Part shown: positions 24,681-33,422 of the stretch, piece by piece
Layout of the letters: each line of letters starts with the position of its first letter
Numbering within the stretch: position 1 is the first letter of the stretch
Assembly (NCBI GenBank): GCA_000620205.1
Contig: JHVP01000004.1
Location: forward strand, 372,001 to 436,000
Direction: 5' to 3'
DNA: 64,000 bases
Source: Geodermatophilaceae bacterium URHA0031
GTDB taxonomy: Bacteria > Actinomycetota > Actinomycetes > Mycobacteriales > Geodermatophilaceae
The notes under the pieces: generated by a model
Seen by the model: the letters and a program-made list of their open reading frames with translations, nothing else
The model's database searches: none
What the model was told of the DNA's origin: nothing
Translations under genes and position numbers: made by a program

Positions 24681-25277
24681 ATGACCGGACACGTGCAGGC
24701 CCGGACGCCCTCCCTCCGCTCGTGGATGCTCTGGACCGCAGGCTTCCTCGCCTTCCCCATCGCCGGCCTGGCCGGCACCGCCGTGGCGGGCCGCGTCGAC
24801 AGCCCCCTCGCCGCGCTGTCCGGTGGAGCGGTCGCCGGGCTCGTCCTCGGCGCCGGGCAGACGCTGGCCAGCCGAGGCCGGCTCGATCTCCGGAGGTGGG
24901 TGCCCGCCACGGCGATCGGCATGGGGCTCGGTCTGCTCCTGGGCGCCGCACTCGTCGGCTACGACACGGCCCTGGGCGACCTCGTGCTGATGGGCGCCCT
25001 CACCGGCCTCGTCCTCGGGCCCGCCCAGGCGCTGGCGCTGCCCCGGGGCACCCGCCTGCGCTGGACCTGGGCCGCCGCGGTACCTGTCCTGTGGGGGCTG
25101 GGCTGGGCCGTGACCACCCTCGGCGGGATCGACGTCGAGGAGCAGTGGACCGTCTTCGGCGCCTACGGCGCGATCACCTTCTCTGCGCTGTCGGGCCTGC
25201 TCCTGCTCCAGCTGCTGCCCGATCGCGCCGCGGCACGTTCGGACGCCGCACCCTCGTCGGCTCAGGTGACGGCATGA
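24681..25277 (+). CDS. Small integral membrane protein
   Basis: A 198-residue protein with about six predicted membrane helices, rich in Gly, Ala and Leu. I do not recognise the family. A repeated pattern (GAVAGLVLGAGQTLASRGRLDLRRWV and later GALTGLVLGPAQALALPRGTRLRWTW, only in similar form) suggests an internal duplication of about 85 residues. It starts five bases after the DUF4386-like stop and overlaps the next gene by four bases, so it is translationally coupled in the operon. Confidence 0.75.
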   Translation: MTGHVQARTPSLRSWMLWTAGFLAFPIAGLAGTAVAGRVDSPLAALSGGAVAGLVLGAGQTLASRGRLDLRRWVPATAIGMGLGLLLGAALVGYDTALGDLVLMGALTGLVLGPAQALALPRGTRLRWTWAAAVPVLWGLGWAVTTLGGIDVEEQWTVFGAYGAITFSALSGLLLLQLLPDRAAARSDAAPSSAQVTA

Positions 25278-26218
25278 CCGCCGCGGCGCGGCACGTCGTC
25301 TTCGGCACCGGAGCGATCGGCCTCGCGGTCCTGGACGCACTGCACCGCCACGGCGAGACGGCCCGGCTGGTCAACAGAACCGGGCACGCCAGGGTGCCCG
25401 AGGGCGTGGAGGTGGTCGGCGGCGACGCCCGGGACCCGTCGTTCGCCACCGCGGTCGCGGCGGGGGCCCAGGTGGTCTACCAGACGTTGAACCCGCCCTA
25501 CGCGGAGTGGGCCGCTCAGTTCCCGTCGCTGCAGGCCGGGGTGCTCGCCGCTGCCGAGGCGACAGGTGCCCGCCTGGTCAGCATGGAGAACGTCTACATG
25601 TACGGGCGCCCGGCCGGGCGCCCGCTCACCGAGGACCGCGCGTACGACGCGCACACCTCCAAGGGGCAGCTGCGCGGCCGGATGGCCGGCGACCTGCTGG
25701 CCGCGCACGACGCCGGACGCGTCGAGGTGGCCATCGGCCGGGCCTCGGACTACTTCGGGCCGCGTGGCGGCGCCCAGTCCAACCTGGGCGACCGGGTGCT
25801 CCCCGCCGCCCTGCGGAGGAAGACCGCCACGGTGCTCGGGGACCCCGACCAGCCGCACACCTACACGTACATCCCCGACATCGGCGAGGGCCTCGCCGCC
25901 CTGGGAGTGCACCCCGACGCGCCGGGCCAGGTGTGGCACCTGCCCAACGACCCACGGACCCACACCACCCGGCAGCTGGTCGACATGGTCTACCGGCACG
26001 CCGGTCAGCCGCACGGCAAGCTCCGCCGCCTACCACCTGTGCTGCTGCGGAGCTTGGGCCTGGTCAACCCGACCATGCGCGAGCTCGTCGAGATGCAGTA
26101 CCAGTTCGACGAACCGTTCGTCGTCGACAGCAGCAAGATCGCCGACGAGCTCGGCGTCGAGGCCACCCCCGTCGAACAAGCCCTCGCCGACACCCTCCAG
26201 GAGTACCGCCATGGCTGA
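25274..26218 (+). CDS. NAD-dependent epimerase/dehydratase family protein
   Basis: A 314-residue extended short-chain dehydrogenase-like protein. The N terminus VVFGTGAIGLAVLDAL is a Rossmann nucleotide-binding motif of the variant GxGxxG type. SMENVYMYGRP carries the Tyr expected near the active site, but the classical YxxxK is not clearly present. The C terminus (TPVEQALADTLQEYR) is typical of atypical SDRs that act as sugar-nucleotide or isoprenoid-type reductases. The ATG overlaps the membrane protein stop (ATGA) and the stop overlaps the next gene by eight bases. The substrate is unknown. Confidence 0.82.
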   Translation: MTAAARHVVFGTGAIGLAVLDALHRHGETARLVNRTGHARVPEGVEVVGGDARDPSFATAVAAGAQVVYQTLNPPYAEWAAQFPSLQAGVLAAAEATGARLVSMENVYMYGRPAGRPLTEDRAYDAHTSKGQLRGRMAGDLLAAHDAGRVEVAIGRASDYFGPRGGAQSNLGDRVLPAALRRKTATVLGDPDQPHTYTYIPDIGEGLAALGVHPDAPGQVWHLPNDPRTHTTRQLVDMVYRHAGQPHGKLRRLPPVLLRSLGLVNPTMRELVEMQYQFDEPFVVDSSKIADELGVEATPVEQALADTLQEYRHG

Positions 26219-26666
26219 CACCGACATCGTCTGGCCCGTGGGCACGACCGCCGAGGACCCGGCCCTCGCGGCCCGGCCCCTCGTCTTCCACCCGAAGGGC
26301 TTCCTGGTCGCCATCCTCCCCGGCCCGGCTCAGGCGGACCGGGCCGCGACAGCACTGCGCGGCGCCGGGTTCGCCGACCGGGAGCTGAGGATCTTCACCA
26401 GCGAGCAGATCCTGGCCGACAACGCGCGCTACACCGCGCAGCACAGCGTGCTCCGCCGCGTCGCCGCCCTCACCGACGACCAGGAGACCCTCGACCTCTA
26501 CCTCGGGCACGCCCGGGACGGGCGCTCCGCCCTCTGGGTCCACGTCACCGACGACGACGGGGCGAACCGCGCGATCCGTGGCCTCGCCGGCTGCGCCGCC
26601 CTGCACATCCGGCACTACGGCCACCGCAGGCGGACCGATTTCCGCCTCCAGCGCCCGAGCCGCTGA
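26211..26666 (+). CDS. Hypothetical protein, last gene of the four-gene operon
   Basis: A 151-residue soluble protein of unknown family. An alpha/beta segment (residues about 25-65) begins with HPKGFLVAILP and continues ATALRGAGFADRELRIFTSE, suggesting a ferredoxin-like or general-stress-protein-like fold, but this is only an impression. A second segment, SALWVHVTDDDGANRAIRGL, precedes a basic His-rich tail (HIRHYGHRRR). The ATG at 26211 overlaps the epimerase stop by eight bases. No function can be assigned. Confidence 0.7.
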   Translation: MADTDIVWPVGTTAEDPALAARPLVFHPKGFLVAILPGPAQADRAATALRGAGFADRELRIFTSEQILADNARYTAQHSVLRRVAALTDDQETLDLYLGHARDGRSALWVHVTDDDGANRAIRGLAGCAALHIRHYGHRRRTDFRLQRPSR

Positions 26667-26890
26667 GCTCCACCCCCGGCGGAGGGGCACGTCGGCGGCG
26701 CGGCGGCCGCCTTGAGGAGTCGGGAGGCGGTGACCGCAGAGCCGATCACGACGAGCGCGTCCTGCGCGTCACTGCGCCCGGTCGAACAGGCCGGCTTCGT
26801 GTCCGATCGCGCGCGGACCGGTGGGCCCGAGCCTCGTGGTCATCCGGCGCCTCGGTCCCGGCTGTCGACGTCGGCCGCATCCAGTGTCAC

Positions 26891-27448
26891 GTGCTCGATG
26901 CGACCGGACGAGTGCGGGCCGTGGCGCAACTCGATGCCGTTGGCCGGGAAATCGTCAGCGTGGGCCCGCGCCTGGGCTTGCGCCGCGGGCTGCGGTCGCG
27001 GACGGTTGCGGACGTGGACCCCTTCCGTGGCCTGGGGATACCCGGCATCCCGGGGCTCGGTGACCTGCTGTCGCTGCTGCAGAAGCAGACCGAGGCGCTC
27101 GCCCAGCTGCCGCGCACGCTGACCGACCTCAATCGGACGATCGGCGAGCTGACCGCGGCCACCACGCTGGCCCGGGAGACGATCGAGTCGACCCAGCGCA
27201 TCACCGAGCGCCTCGAGGGTCTGGTCGAGGAGCTGCAGGAGCCGGTACGGGCGCTCAAGCCGGGTCTGGAGCGGGTGGGCAAGGTGCTCGACGACCCCGC
27301 CGTCGACACCGTTCCCGAGACGCTGCGGCGCATCCACGACGACCTGATGCCGCTCATCTCCGGGCTGCGCGCGGCGCAGACCCGGGTCGGGTCGGTCACC
27401 GACGTGCTGCGGCGCCGCCCGCGCTCCGGCGACGCACAGGACAGCTGA
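26891..27448 (+). CDS. Hypothetical coiled-coil (phasin-like) protein
   Basis: A protein of up to 185 residues. From about residue 45 it reads FRGLGIPGIPGLGDLLSLLQ and then a long amphipathic helix region rich in Leu, Thr and Glu (about 65-165), like actinobacterial phasin-like or envelope-associated helical proteins. The start is uncertain: GTG 26891 gives the full frame, while GTG 27017 would begin right at the GLGIPGIPGLG segment and looks biologically more sensible. It precedes glucose-6-phosphate dehydrogenase by 87 bases on the same strand. Function unknown. Confidence 0.6.
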   Translation: MLDATGRVRAVAQLDAVGREIVSVGPRLGLRRGLRSRTVADVDPFRGLGIPGIPGLGDLLSLLQKQTEALAQLPRTLTDLNRTIGELTAATTLARETIESTQRITERLEGLVEELQEPVRALKPGLERVGKVLDDPAVDTVPETLRRIHDDLMPLISGLRAAQTRVGSVTDVLRRRPRSGDAQDS

Positions 27449-27535
27449 GCACCGACCGTCCGCAGCCGACCCGGTCGCGGCGCCGCCCTCCCAGGGCCTG
27501 TTCGTGGCCTCTCGAGGCGAGCATGCTCCGGGCTC

Positions 27536-29026
27536 ATGAACGTCGATGCAGATCGTCGCTCCCCGCCGTGCGCGCTCGTGATCTTCGGCGCGTCCGGTGA
27601 CCTGACCGCGCGCAAGCTGCTGCCCGCACTCGAGCGGCTCTCCGGCTACGGCGCCCTACCGCCAGAGGTGGCGCTGGTCGGCGTCGCCCGCACTCCCATG
27701 ACCGACGCCGAGTTCGGCGATCTCTGCCGTCGCAACGTCCCCGGGCCGGTCGAGCCGCGCTGGAAGGAGCTCGCGGCCACTGCCCGGTACGTGCACGGCG
27801 GCTACGACGACCCAGCCACGTACCAGCGCCTGGCGGAGGTCATGGCCGAGTGCGACCACCGCCACGGGACTGCGGGCAACCGCGTCTACTACCTCGCAAC
27901 ACCACCCCGGCTGTTCGGGCCGATCGCGATCAGCCTCGGCAAGGCGGGGCTGTCCACGCCGGCCGGCGACGGGTTCGTCCGCGCGGTCGTCGAGAAGCCG
28001 TTCGGCTGGGACGAGGCCAGCGCCCGGGGACTCTATGCGGAACTCTCCTCGGCCTTCTCGGAGGAGCAGATCTTCCGGATCGACCACTACCTCGCCAAGG
28101 AGACCGTGCAGAACCTGCTCGCCCTGCGGTTCGCCAACTCGATCTTCGAGCCGATCTGGAACCGGACCTGGGTGGACAACGTGCAGATCACCGTCGCCGA
28201 GACCTTGGGCGTCGGTGAGCGAGGCGGCTTCTACGAGACCACTGGCGCGATGCGTGACATCGTCCAGAACCACGTCCTGCAGGTGCTCTCCCTCTTCCTC
28301 ATGGAACCGCCCACGTCGTTCCACGCAGAGGCGATCCGCGACGAGAAGGTGAAACTGCTGCGCGCGATCCAGCCACTCGACGACGAGGCGGAGATCGCCG
28401 CGAACGCGGTCCGCGGCCAGTACACCCGCGGCGGCACCCGCGACGACCTCATGCGCGGGTACCGGGACGAGCCCGGGGTCGACCCGCTGAGCGCTACCGA
28501 GACCTTCGTGGCGATGCGCCTGGAGGTCCAGAACTGGCGTTGGACCGGTGTGCCGGTCTACGTGCGCACCGGCAAGCGGCTACCGGCGCGGGTCACCGAG
28601 GTCGCCATGGAGTTCCGCCGCCCCCCGCAGCTCCCGCTGTTCCCGGGCACGGCCGAGCGGCTCGATCCCGACGCCCTCATCGTGCGCGTACAGCCTGACG
28701 AGGGGCTCAGCCTGCGGTTCGGCGCGAAGGTCCCGGGGCACGCCTTCCGGGTGCAGAAGGCGTCCATGGACTTCTCGTACGAGAGCTTCGAGGAGCAGTC
28801 ACCCGACGCCTACGAACGAGTCATCCTCGACGCACTGATCGGCGACCCCACCTTGTTCATCCGCGCCGACGAGGTCGGGCGGTCGTGGCGCATCGTCGAT
28901 CCCGTGATGCAGTGCTGGGCCGCCGACGATCGGCCCATCCCGCTGTACCAGGCCGCCACGTGGGGGCCGCCGGAGGCCACCGCGATGATCGCGCGCGACG
29001 GCAGGAGCTGGCGTCACTCGAGCTGA
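27536..29026 (+). CDS. zwf: Glucose-6-phosphate dehydrogenase
   Basis: Oxidises glucose 6-phosphate to 6-phosphogluconolactone with NADP or NAD, the first step of the oxidative pentose phosphate pathway. The 496 residues are normal family length. The nucleotide motif is VIFGASGDLTARKL (residues about 15-28), the substrate segment VVEKPFGWD follows, and the catalytic signature RIDHYLAKE is intact. Here zwf stands apart from the usual tal-zwf-opcA run, so it may be a second copy in the genome. It is convergent with the qsuC-like gene, and 82 bases separate the stops. Confidence 0.97.
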   Translation: MNVDADRRSPPCALVIFGASGDLTARKLLPALERLSGYGALPPEVALVGVARTPMTDAEFGDLCRRNVPGPVEPRWKELAATARYVHGGYDDPATYQRLAEVMAECDHRHGTAGNRVYYLATPPRLFGPIAISLGKAGLSTPAGDGFVRAVVEKPFGWDEASARGLYAELSSAFSEEQIFRIDHYLAKETVQNLLALRFANSIFEPIWNRTWVDNVQITVAETLGVGERGGFYETTGAMRDIVQNHVLQVLSLFLMEPPTSFHAEAIRDEKVKLLRAIQPLDDEAEIAANAVRGQYTRGGTRDDLMRGYRDEPGVDPLSATETFVAMRLEVQNWRWTGVPVYVRTGKRLPARVTEVAMEFRRPPQLPLFPGTAERLDPDALIVRVQPDEGLSLRFGAKVPGHAFRVQKASMDFSYESFEEQSPDAYERVILDALIGDPTLFIRADEVGRSWRIVDPVMQCWAADDRPIPLYQAATWGPPEATAMIARDGRSWRHSS

Positions 29027-29108
29027 CCGCGGGCCCGGAGCGCCGCCCTCCCGTGGATGCCGGATCGAGGAGGCCGAGGACGCCGACGACACGTTCCCGG
29101 CGCTGGCC

Positions 29109-29567
29109 TCACGGCCGCGGCCCGAGGAGGTCGTCCAGCACCTCCAACCCGAACGCATAGCCCCGGACACCCGCGCCGGCGATGACGGCCTGCGCGAGGT
29201 CCGAGAGCAGGGAGGTGTGCCGGAACGGCTCGCGCTTGTGCACGTTGGTGATGTGCACCTCGACGAAGGGCAGTTCCGAGGCCGCCACCGCGTCGCGCAG
29301 CACGACCGAGGTGTGCGTCAGACCAGCGGCGTTCACCACGAGGCCGGCATGCGTGCCCCGTGCTGCATGCAGCGTGTCGATGAGCTCACCCTCGTGGTTG
29401 CTCTGGAAGCAGTCGACGTCGAGCCCCAGCTCATGGGCTCGTGCCCTCACCAACGCCTCGACGTCGCGCAGGGTGTGCGTTCCGTAGATCGCTGGCTCAC
29501 GGGTGCCCAGCATGTTGAGGTTCGGGCCGTTGAGCACGAGGACCCGGGGCCGATCGGGGCCGCCCAT
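29109..29567 (-). CDS. qsuC: 3-dehydroquinate dehydratase, type II
   Basis: Interconverts 3-dehydroquinate and 3-dehydroshikimate. The 152 residues are the standard type II length. Motifs are VLNGPNLNMLGTREPAIYG with the catalytic tyrosine, the flexible lid after it, NAAGLTHTSVVLRDA and FVEVHITNVHKREPFRHTSL. Type II enzymes also serve biosynthesis (aroQ). The placement directly after the qsuB- and qsuD-like genes on the same strand points to a catabolic role in quinate and shikimate use, as QsuC has in Corynebacterium. The ATG at 29567 has AAGGAG upstream. The intervening 143 bases to the qsuB stop show nothing notable. Confidence 0.93.
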   Translation of the reverse strand: MGGPDRPRVLVLNGPNLNMLGTREPAIYGTHTLRDVEALVRARAHELGLDVDCFQSNHEGELIDTLHAARGTHAGLVVNAAGLTHTSVVLRDAVAASELPFVEVHITNVHKREPFRHTSLLSDLAQAVIAGAGVRGYAFGLEVLDDLLGPRP

Positions 29568-29710
29568 GGCGAATCTCCTTCTGTAGTCGTGCGGTGGGGG
29601 TCGAGTCGAGCGCAGGCGCGCACCGTGGCCGATCGTCGACCGTGATGCCCCGCCGAGGACAACGCGACGACCGGATCTCCGGCACCCACCGCCGGGGGCG
29701 CCCGACGGCG

Positions 29711-31537
29711 TCAGTCGACCCGGACCGCCCGCGACTGCCGGTGCGCCGCCATCCGGACCGGTGCGTCGGCGCTGCCGTAGCCGTCGTACCCACCCAGCCG
29801 CTGCACCACCTCGAAGAACACCCGGTCACCGAGCACCAGGGTGGCGAGGTGGAGGTAGCCGCCGCGCTCGTCCTCGTCGTACATGAGGCCGTACTCACGG
29901 ACCGCAGCGAGGAGCTCTGGTGCCGGCTCCAGCCGGGCGTCGAGGTCGTCGACGTAGTTGGCCGGCACCGGCAGCAGGGGCGCACCGGCCGCCTTCAGCC
30001 GGCCGGCGGTGGTCACGATGTCGTCGGTGGCGAAGGCGACGTACTGGGGGTCCGGCACCGCCGGTGACCAGCCGCCGCGCCGCAGCGCGGAGACGCTCAG
30101 CGCGAGCCGGACCGCGCGGCCGGGCCCGGTGACCGCGCGACTGCGCACCAGTCCGAAGGGAGCGGCGAACTCGGTCACCGCCTGGGGCGCCAGGCCGAGC
30201 ACGGCGCGGTAGAACAGGCCGGCTTCGTCGAAGGCATCGAAGGGCTGGGTGAGGCCGACGTGGTCGATGCCGATCAGCCCCGCGTCGCCCCCGTCCGCCG
30301 TGTCGGTGGGCAGGAAGTCGGCCAGCCACCCGCCGGGTCCGGTCCGGGTGAAGAAGACCTGGCTGCCGTCGGGCGCCTCGACCGCCGACAGGTCCGCCTC
30401 CGCCGTGCCGCGGTCCCGGGGCAGGACCGGCGCGTGCAGGGCCTCCGCGCGGGCGGCGGAGGCGGCGGGGTCCACGCTCTCCAGCCCCAGGGCGGTGACC
30501 GCGGCGATGCCGGCGGCCGACGGCCGGACGACCGAGGCGTTGAGGAGCACCCGGGCGCGCCCCTGCTCCCACAGCTGCACCGGCTTGGACCGGTGCTGCC
30601 CGGTGTGGGCGAAGCCGAGCCCGTGCAATGCCCGCGCGACCTGCGGTCCGGAGACCCCGTCGACGCCGAGCTCGACGAAGGCGTGCCCGGTCAGCTCGGG
30701 AGCCGCGGGGACGGCGGCCGGACCGGGCAGCTGCTCCTCCAGCCACTGCAGCGAGCGGATCGCGTCCACGGCCGTGCGGGCCGGGTCCGACTGCCGGAAG
30801 ACGTCGTTGAACACCTCGAGCGAGAGCGGCCCGGCGTAACCGGCGTCGAGCACGCAGCGCAGGAAGCCGGGCAGGTCGAAGGCCCCCTGGCCGGGGAAGA
30901 GCCGGTGGTGCCGGCTCCACTGCAGCACGTCCATCTGCAGGTGCGGTGCATCCGCCAGCTGCAGGAAGAAGAGCTTTCCGGCCGGGACGTCGGCGAAGCC
31001 GGCCGGGTCCCCGCCGCGGGACAGCACGTGGAAGCTGTCCAGGCACAACCCCAGCGCCGGGTGGTCTGCCCGGGTCACCGCGGCCCAGGAGCGGTCCCAG
31101 GTGGAGACCTGTCGGCCCCACGCCAGTGCTTCGTAGGCGATCCGCAGCCCCCGCTCGCCGGCCCGCCCGGCCACGGTCGCGAGCTGTTCGGCGAGCTGGT
31201 CCAGGTCGGCGACGGCGTCGTCGGACACGGAGGAGCAGACCAGCACGGTCGGGACGCCCAGCTCGGCCATGACGTCGAACTTGCGGTCCGCGCGGCGGAG
31301 GTTGCGGGCGAAGCGCGCGGGGTCGGTGGAGTCCAGGTCCCGGAAGGGCTGGTACAGCTCGATGCCCAGACCGAGGTCGGCGCACCGGGCCGCCAGCTCG
31401 CGGGGGCGCCACGGGGAGGCGATCAGGTCGGGCTCGAACACCTCGATGCCGTCGAAACCGGCACGGGCTGCAGCTGCGAGCTTGTCCTCCAGCGTGCCGG
31501 ACAGGCAGACCGTCGCGATGGACCGGCGCACGGTCAT
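29711..31537 (-). CDS. qsuB: 3-dehydroshikimate dehydratase fused to an HPPD-like VOC domain
   Basis: Converts 3-dehydroshikimate to protocatechuate. The N-terminal TIM barrel (residues 1-285) has the four divalent-metal ligands expected of this enzyme: Glu136 (IAYEALAW), Asp167 (LCLDSFHV), Gln193 (FFLQLADAP) and Glu241 (LSLEVFND). The C-terminal half (about 290-608) is a two-module vicinal-oxygen-chelate region like 4-hydroxyphenylpyruvate dioxygenase, with GIDHVGLTQ and VFFEVVQRLGG supplying His and Glu ligands. This fusion and the 608-residue length match corynebacterial QsuB and pseudomonad QuiC1. The ATG at 31537 lies four bases after the dehydrogenase stop. What the VOC half does in this family is not settled. 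Confidence 0.93.
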   Translation of the reverse strand: MTVRRSIATVCLSGTLEDKLAAAARAGFDGIEVFEPDLIASPWRPRELAARCADLGLGIELYQPFRDLDSTDPARFARNLRRADRKFDVMAELGVPTVLVCSSVSDDAVADLDQLAEQLATVAGRAGERGLRIAYEALAWGRQVSTWDRSWAAVTRADHPALGLCLDSFHVLSRGGDPAGFADVPAGKLFFLQLADAPHLQMDVLQWSRHHRLFPGQGAFDLPGFLRCVLDAGYAGPLSLEVFNDVFRQSDPARTAVDAIRSLQWLEEQLPGPAAVPAAPELTGHAFVELGVDGVSGPQVARALHGLGFAHTGQHRSKPVQLWEQGRARVLLNASVVRPSAAGIAAVTALGLESVDPAASAARAEALHAPVLPRDRGTAEADLSAVEAPDGSQVFFTRTGPGGWLADFLPTDTADGGDAGLIGIDHVGLTQPFDAFDEAGLFYRAVLGLAPQAVTEFAAPFGLVRSRAVTGPGRAVRLALSVSALRRGGWSPAVPDPQYVAFATDDIVTTAGRLKAAGAPLLPVPANYVDDLDARLEPAPELLAAVREYGLMYDEDERGGYLHLATLVLGDRVFFEVVQRLGGYDGYGSADAPVRMAAHRQSRAVRVD

Positions 31538-31541
31538 CCGG

Positions 31542-32432
31542 TCAGCCGACCCGGGCGTCGGGAACGGGCTCGCCGACCAGTTCGGTGAAGTGGGCGAGCA
31601 TCCGGTCGGCGTCCGGCTCCACGTCTGCGAACAACCGGAACGCGTCGACCGCCTGGTAGACGGCCATGCCCCCGCCGTCCAGCACCCGGCAGCCCGCAGC
31701 CCGGGCGGTGCGGACCAGCTCGGTCTCCAGCGGGCGGTAGACGACGTCGGCCACCCACAGCGGGGGCCGCACGAGTGCCGCCGGCACGGGCAGGCCCGGG
31801 TGCGCAGCCATCCCGGTGGGGGTGGCGTGCACCAGGCCGTCCGCAGCCGCCAACGCCCGCTCCAGCTCCCCGAGGTCACCGCTGGTCGCCCGGTCCGGGG
31901 TGAAGCGCGCCGACAGCGCGTCGGCCAGGGACCGGGCGCGGTCCCCATCGACGTCCAGGACGGTCAGCCGACCCACGCCGAGGGTGAGCAGCGCGTGCGC
32001 GACGGCCGCGCCGGCCCCGCCCGCGCCGAGCAGGACGACGTCGTCGAGGGCCACGTCAGGCAGCCCGCGGTCGAAGGACCGCGCGAAGCCGGACCAGTCG
32101 GTGTTGTGCCCGATCGCCCGCCCGTCCCGGAAGACCACCGTGTTGACCGCACCCAGCGCCGCGGCGTCGGGAGAGAGCTCATCGAGGTGGCGCAGGACGA
32201 GCTGCTTGCAGGGGTGCGTCACGTTGAGCCCGTCGAACCCCGCCAGCCGGGTGGCGGCCAGCAGGTCGCCCACCGCCTCCGCGGGCAGCTGGAGGTCGTC
32301 GAGGTCGAACCGCCGGTAGAGGTAGCGGATGCCGAGCTGGTCAGCCTCCCGCTCGTGCAGCGGCGGGGTCAGCGACGGACCGATGCCGCTGCCGACCAGG
32401 CCGACGAGGACGCTGCGGGAGGGTGGGGTCAC
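31542..32432 (-). CDS. qsuD: Quinate/shikimate dehydrogenase
   Basis: Oxidises shikimate and/or quinate with NAD(P). It is a 296-residue AroE-fold protein. The substrate site shows SLTPPLHE near the N terminus, NVTHPCKQ with the catalytic lysine, and GHNTDWSGF with the catalytic aspartate. The nucleotide fold is LLGAGGAGAAVAHAL. The YRRFDLDD stretch after the first strand resembles corynebacterial quinate/shikimate dehydrogenases more than biosynthetic AroE. The GTG at 32432 has CCGGAGG upstream, and a candidate operator sits 12 bases before it. It heads the operon qsuD-qsuB-qsuC. Quinate versus shikimate preference cannot be read safely from sequence. Confidence 0.9.
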   Translation of the reverse strand: MTPPSRSVLVGLVGSGIGPSLTPPLHEREADQLGIRYLYRRFDLDDLQLPAEAVGDLLAATRLAGFDGLNVTHPCKQLVLRHLDELSPDAAALGAVNTVVFRDGRAIGHNTDWSGFARSFDRGLPDVALDDVVLLGAGGAGAAVAHALLTLGVGRLTVLDVDGDRARSLADALSARFTPDRATSGDLGELERALAAADGLVHATPTGMAAHPGLPVPAALVRPPLWVADVVYRPLETELVRTARAAGCRVLDGGGMAVYQAVDAFRLFADVEPDADRMLAHFTELVGEPVPDARVG

Positions 32433-32444
32433 GAAGGCCTCCGG

Positions 32445-32460
32445 CTGGTAACCAGTTGGT
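32445..32460. promoter_or_regulatory. Candidate TetR operator before the qsuDBC operon
   Basis: CTGGTAACCAGTTGGT. It contains the inverted repeat CTGGT-A-ACCAG followed by TTGGT. The stretch GTAACCAGTTGGT (32448-32460) recurs exactly at 34216-34228 before the transporter gene. It ends close to the ribosome site of the dehydrogenase gene, so a bound repressor would block transcription or early elongation. Assignment to the TetR protein between the two sites is inferred. Confidence 0.65.
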
Positions 32461-32534
32461 GAGTTGTGACTCCAGAGGACCACACGGCGCGCGCCGGCGC
32501 CAGCCCCGACGCGCACTGCGTCACACCGGACGCG

Positions 32535-33332
32535 TCAGGAGCCGCCCATCCGCCGGGCCCGCGCGCGGGGGTGCTCGAGCATCTCGTCGACGAGCGTGTG
32601 CAACCGGCGCAGCCGCGGCGCGGGGTCCTCGGCCAGCAGGCCCTGGGAGTCATCGCCCCCCAGCGCGACCGGGACGTGCGGCGGGAGGGTGGCCAGCAGG
32701 CCGGCGGCCGTCCCGTCGGACGCCGCCACCTGCCGGGCGCTCAGCCGGACGTAGCCGAGGTGCTCCCAGACCAGCTCGACGGCCTCCTCGACCTGGTCGG
32801 CCGTCGTCGAGGTCGCTGCGACGTCCAGCACCAGCCCGCCCCGGGAGGGCGCCACCACCTCGAGGGCGTCGGCGAGCAGGTCGAGCCGGTCGGCCGGTAC
32901 GGGGGCGAGCAGCGGGCGCAGCCGGTAGGGCCGCGCCTGGTCGGCCAGCTGTCCGAAGAGGTCGACCCGCTCGGCGAGACCGCGCCCGGCGGGCGTGCTG
33001 GGGGCGGCGAAGCGTGCGGTCACGAACTGGGCACCGAAGCGCACCCCGAGGTCGAGGACCCGGCCGTGGGCGGCGTGCACGTCGTCCGCGGGCAGCGGGC
33101 CGTCCAGGAGCACACGGCCGACGTCGAGCACCGTCACCCGGGTCCGCAGCAGCAGGTCGACCAGGCGAGCGAGGTTCCGCTCGCCGGTCCCGCCCGACCA
33201 CCAGTGCTCGACCTCCTCGGTGGCTCCGACGTGCAGGCCCACGGAGTCCCAGCCGGTGCCGGGCAGCAGTTCGGTCAGCTCCAGCGCGTCGCGGGGATGG
33301 ACGACGGACTGGTGGACGACCATGCGGTTCAC
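32535..33332 (-). CDS. Sugar phosphate isomerase/epimerase-like TIM-barrel protein
   Basis: A 265-residue protein related to the xylose isomerase-like/AP endonuclease 2 TIM-barrel superfamily. Strands typical of the fold can be traced (SVGLHVGATEEVEHWW, VTVLDVGRVLL, FVTARFAAPS, GGLVLDVAATSTTADQVEEA). The four metal ligands seen in the qsuB product are not all evident, so catalytic ability is uncertain. The GTG at 33332 has AGAGAGG upstream; an ATG three codons later is the alternative. It lies between the qsuD promoter and the tetR gene, within the quinate/shikimate region. It could be an isomerase or dehydratase for a cyclitol-related compound, but this is inference. Confidence 0.75.
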   Translation of the reverse strand: MNRMVVHQSVVHPRDALELTELLPGTGWDSVGLHVGATEEVEHWWSGGTGERNLARLVDLLLRTRVTVLDVGRVLLDGPLPADDVHAAHGRVLDLGVRFGAQFVTARFAAPSTPAGRGLAERVDLFGQLADQARPYRLRPLLAPVPADRLDLLADALEVVAPSRGGLVLDVAATSTTADQVEEAVELVWEHLGYVRLSARQVAASDGTAAGLLATLPPHVPVALGGDDSQGLLAEDPAPRLRRLHTLVDEMLEHPRARARRMGGS

Positions 33333-33422
33333 GGCGTGCCGCCTCTCTGCGCCGGACGGCGCCCGGGTGCGGTCCGCGAGCGTACTGACGCCCCCTCCCG
33401 CCCACCGCCCTAGGCTCGGTAC

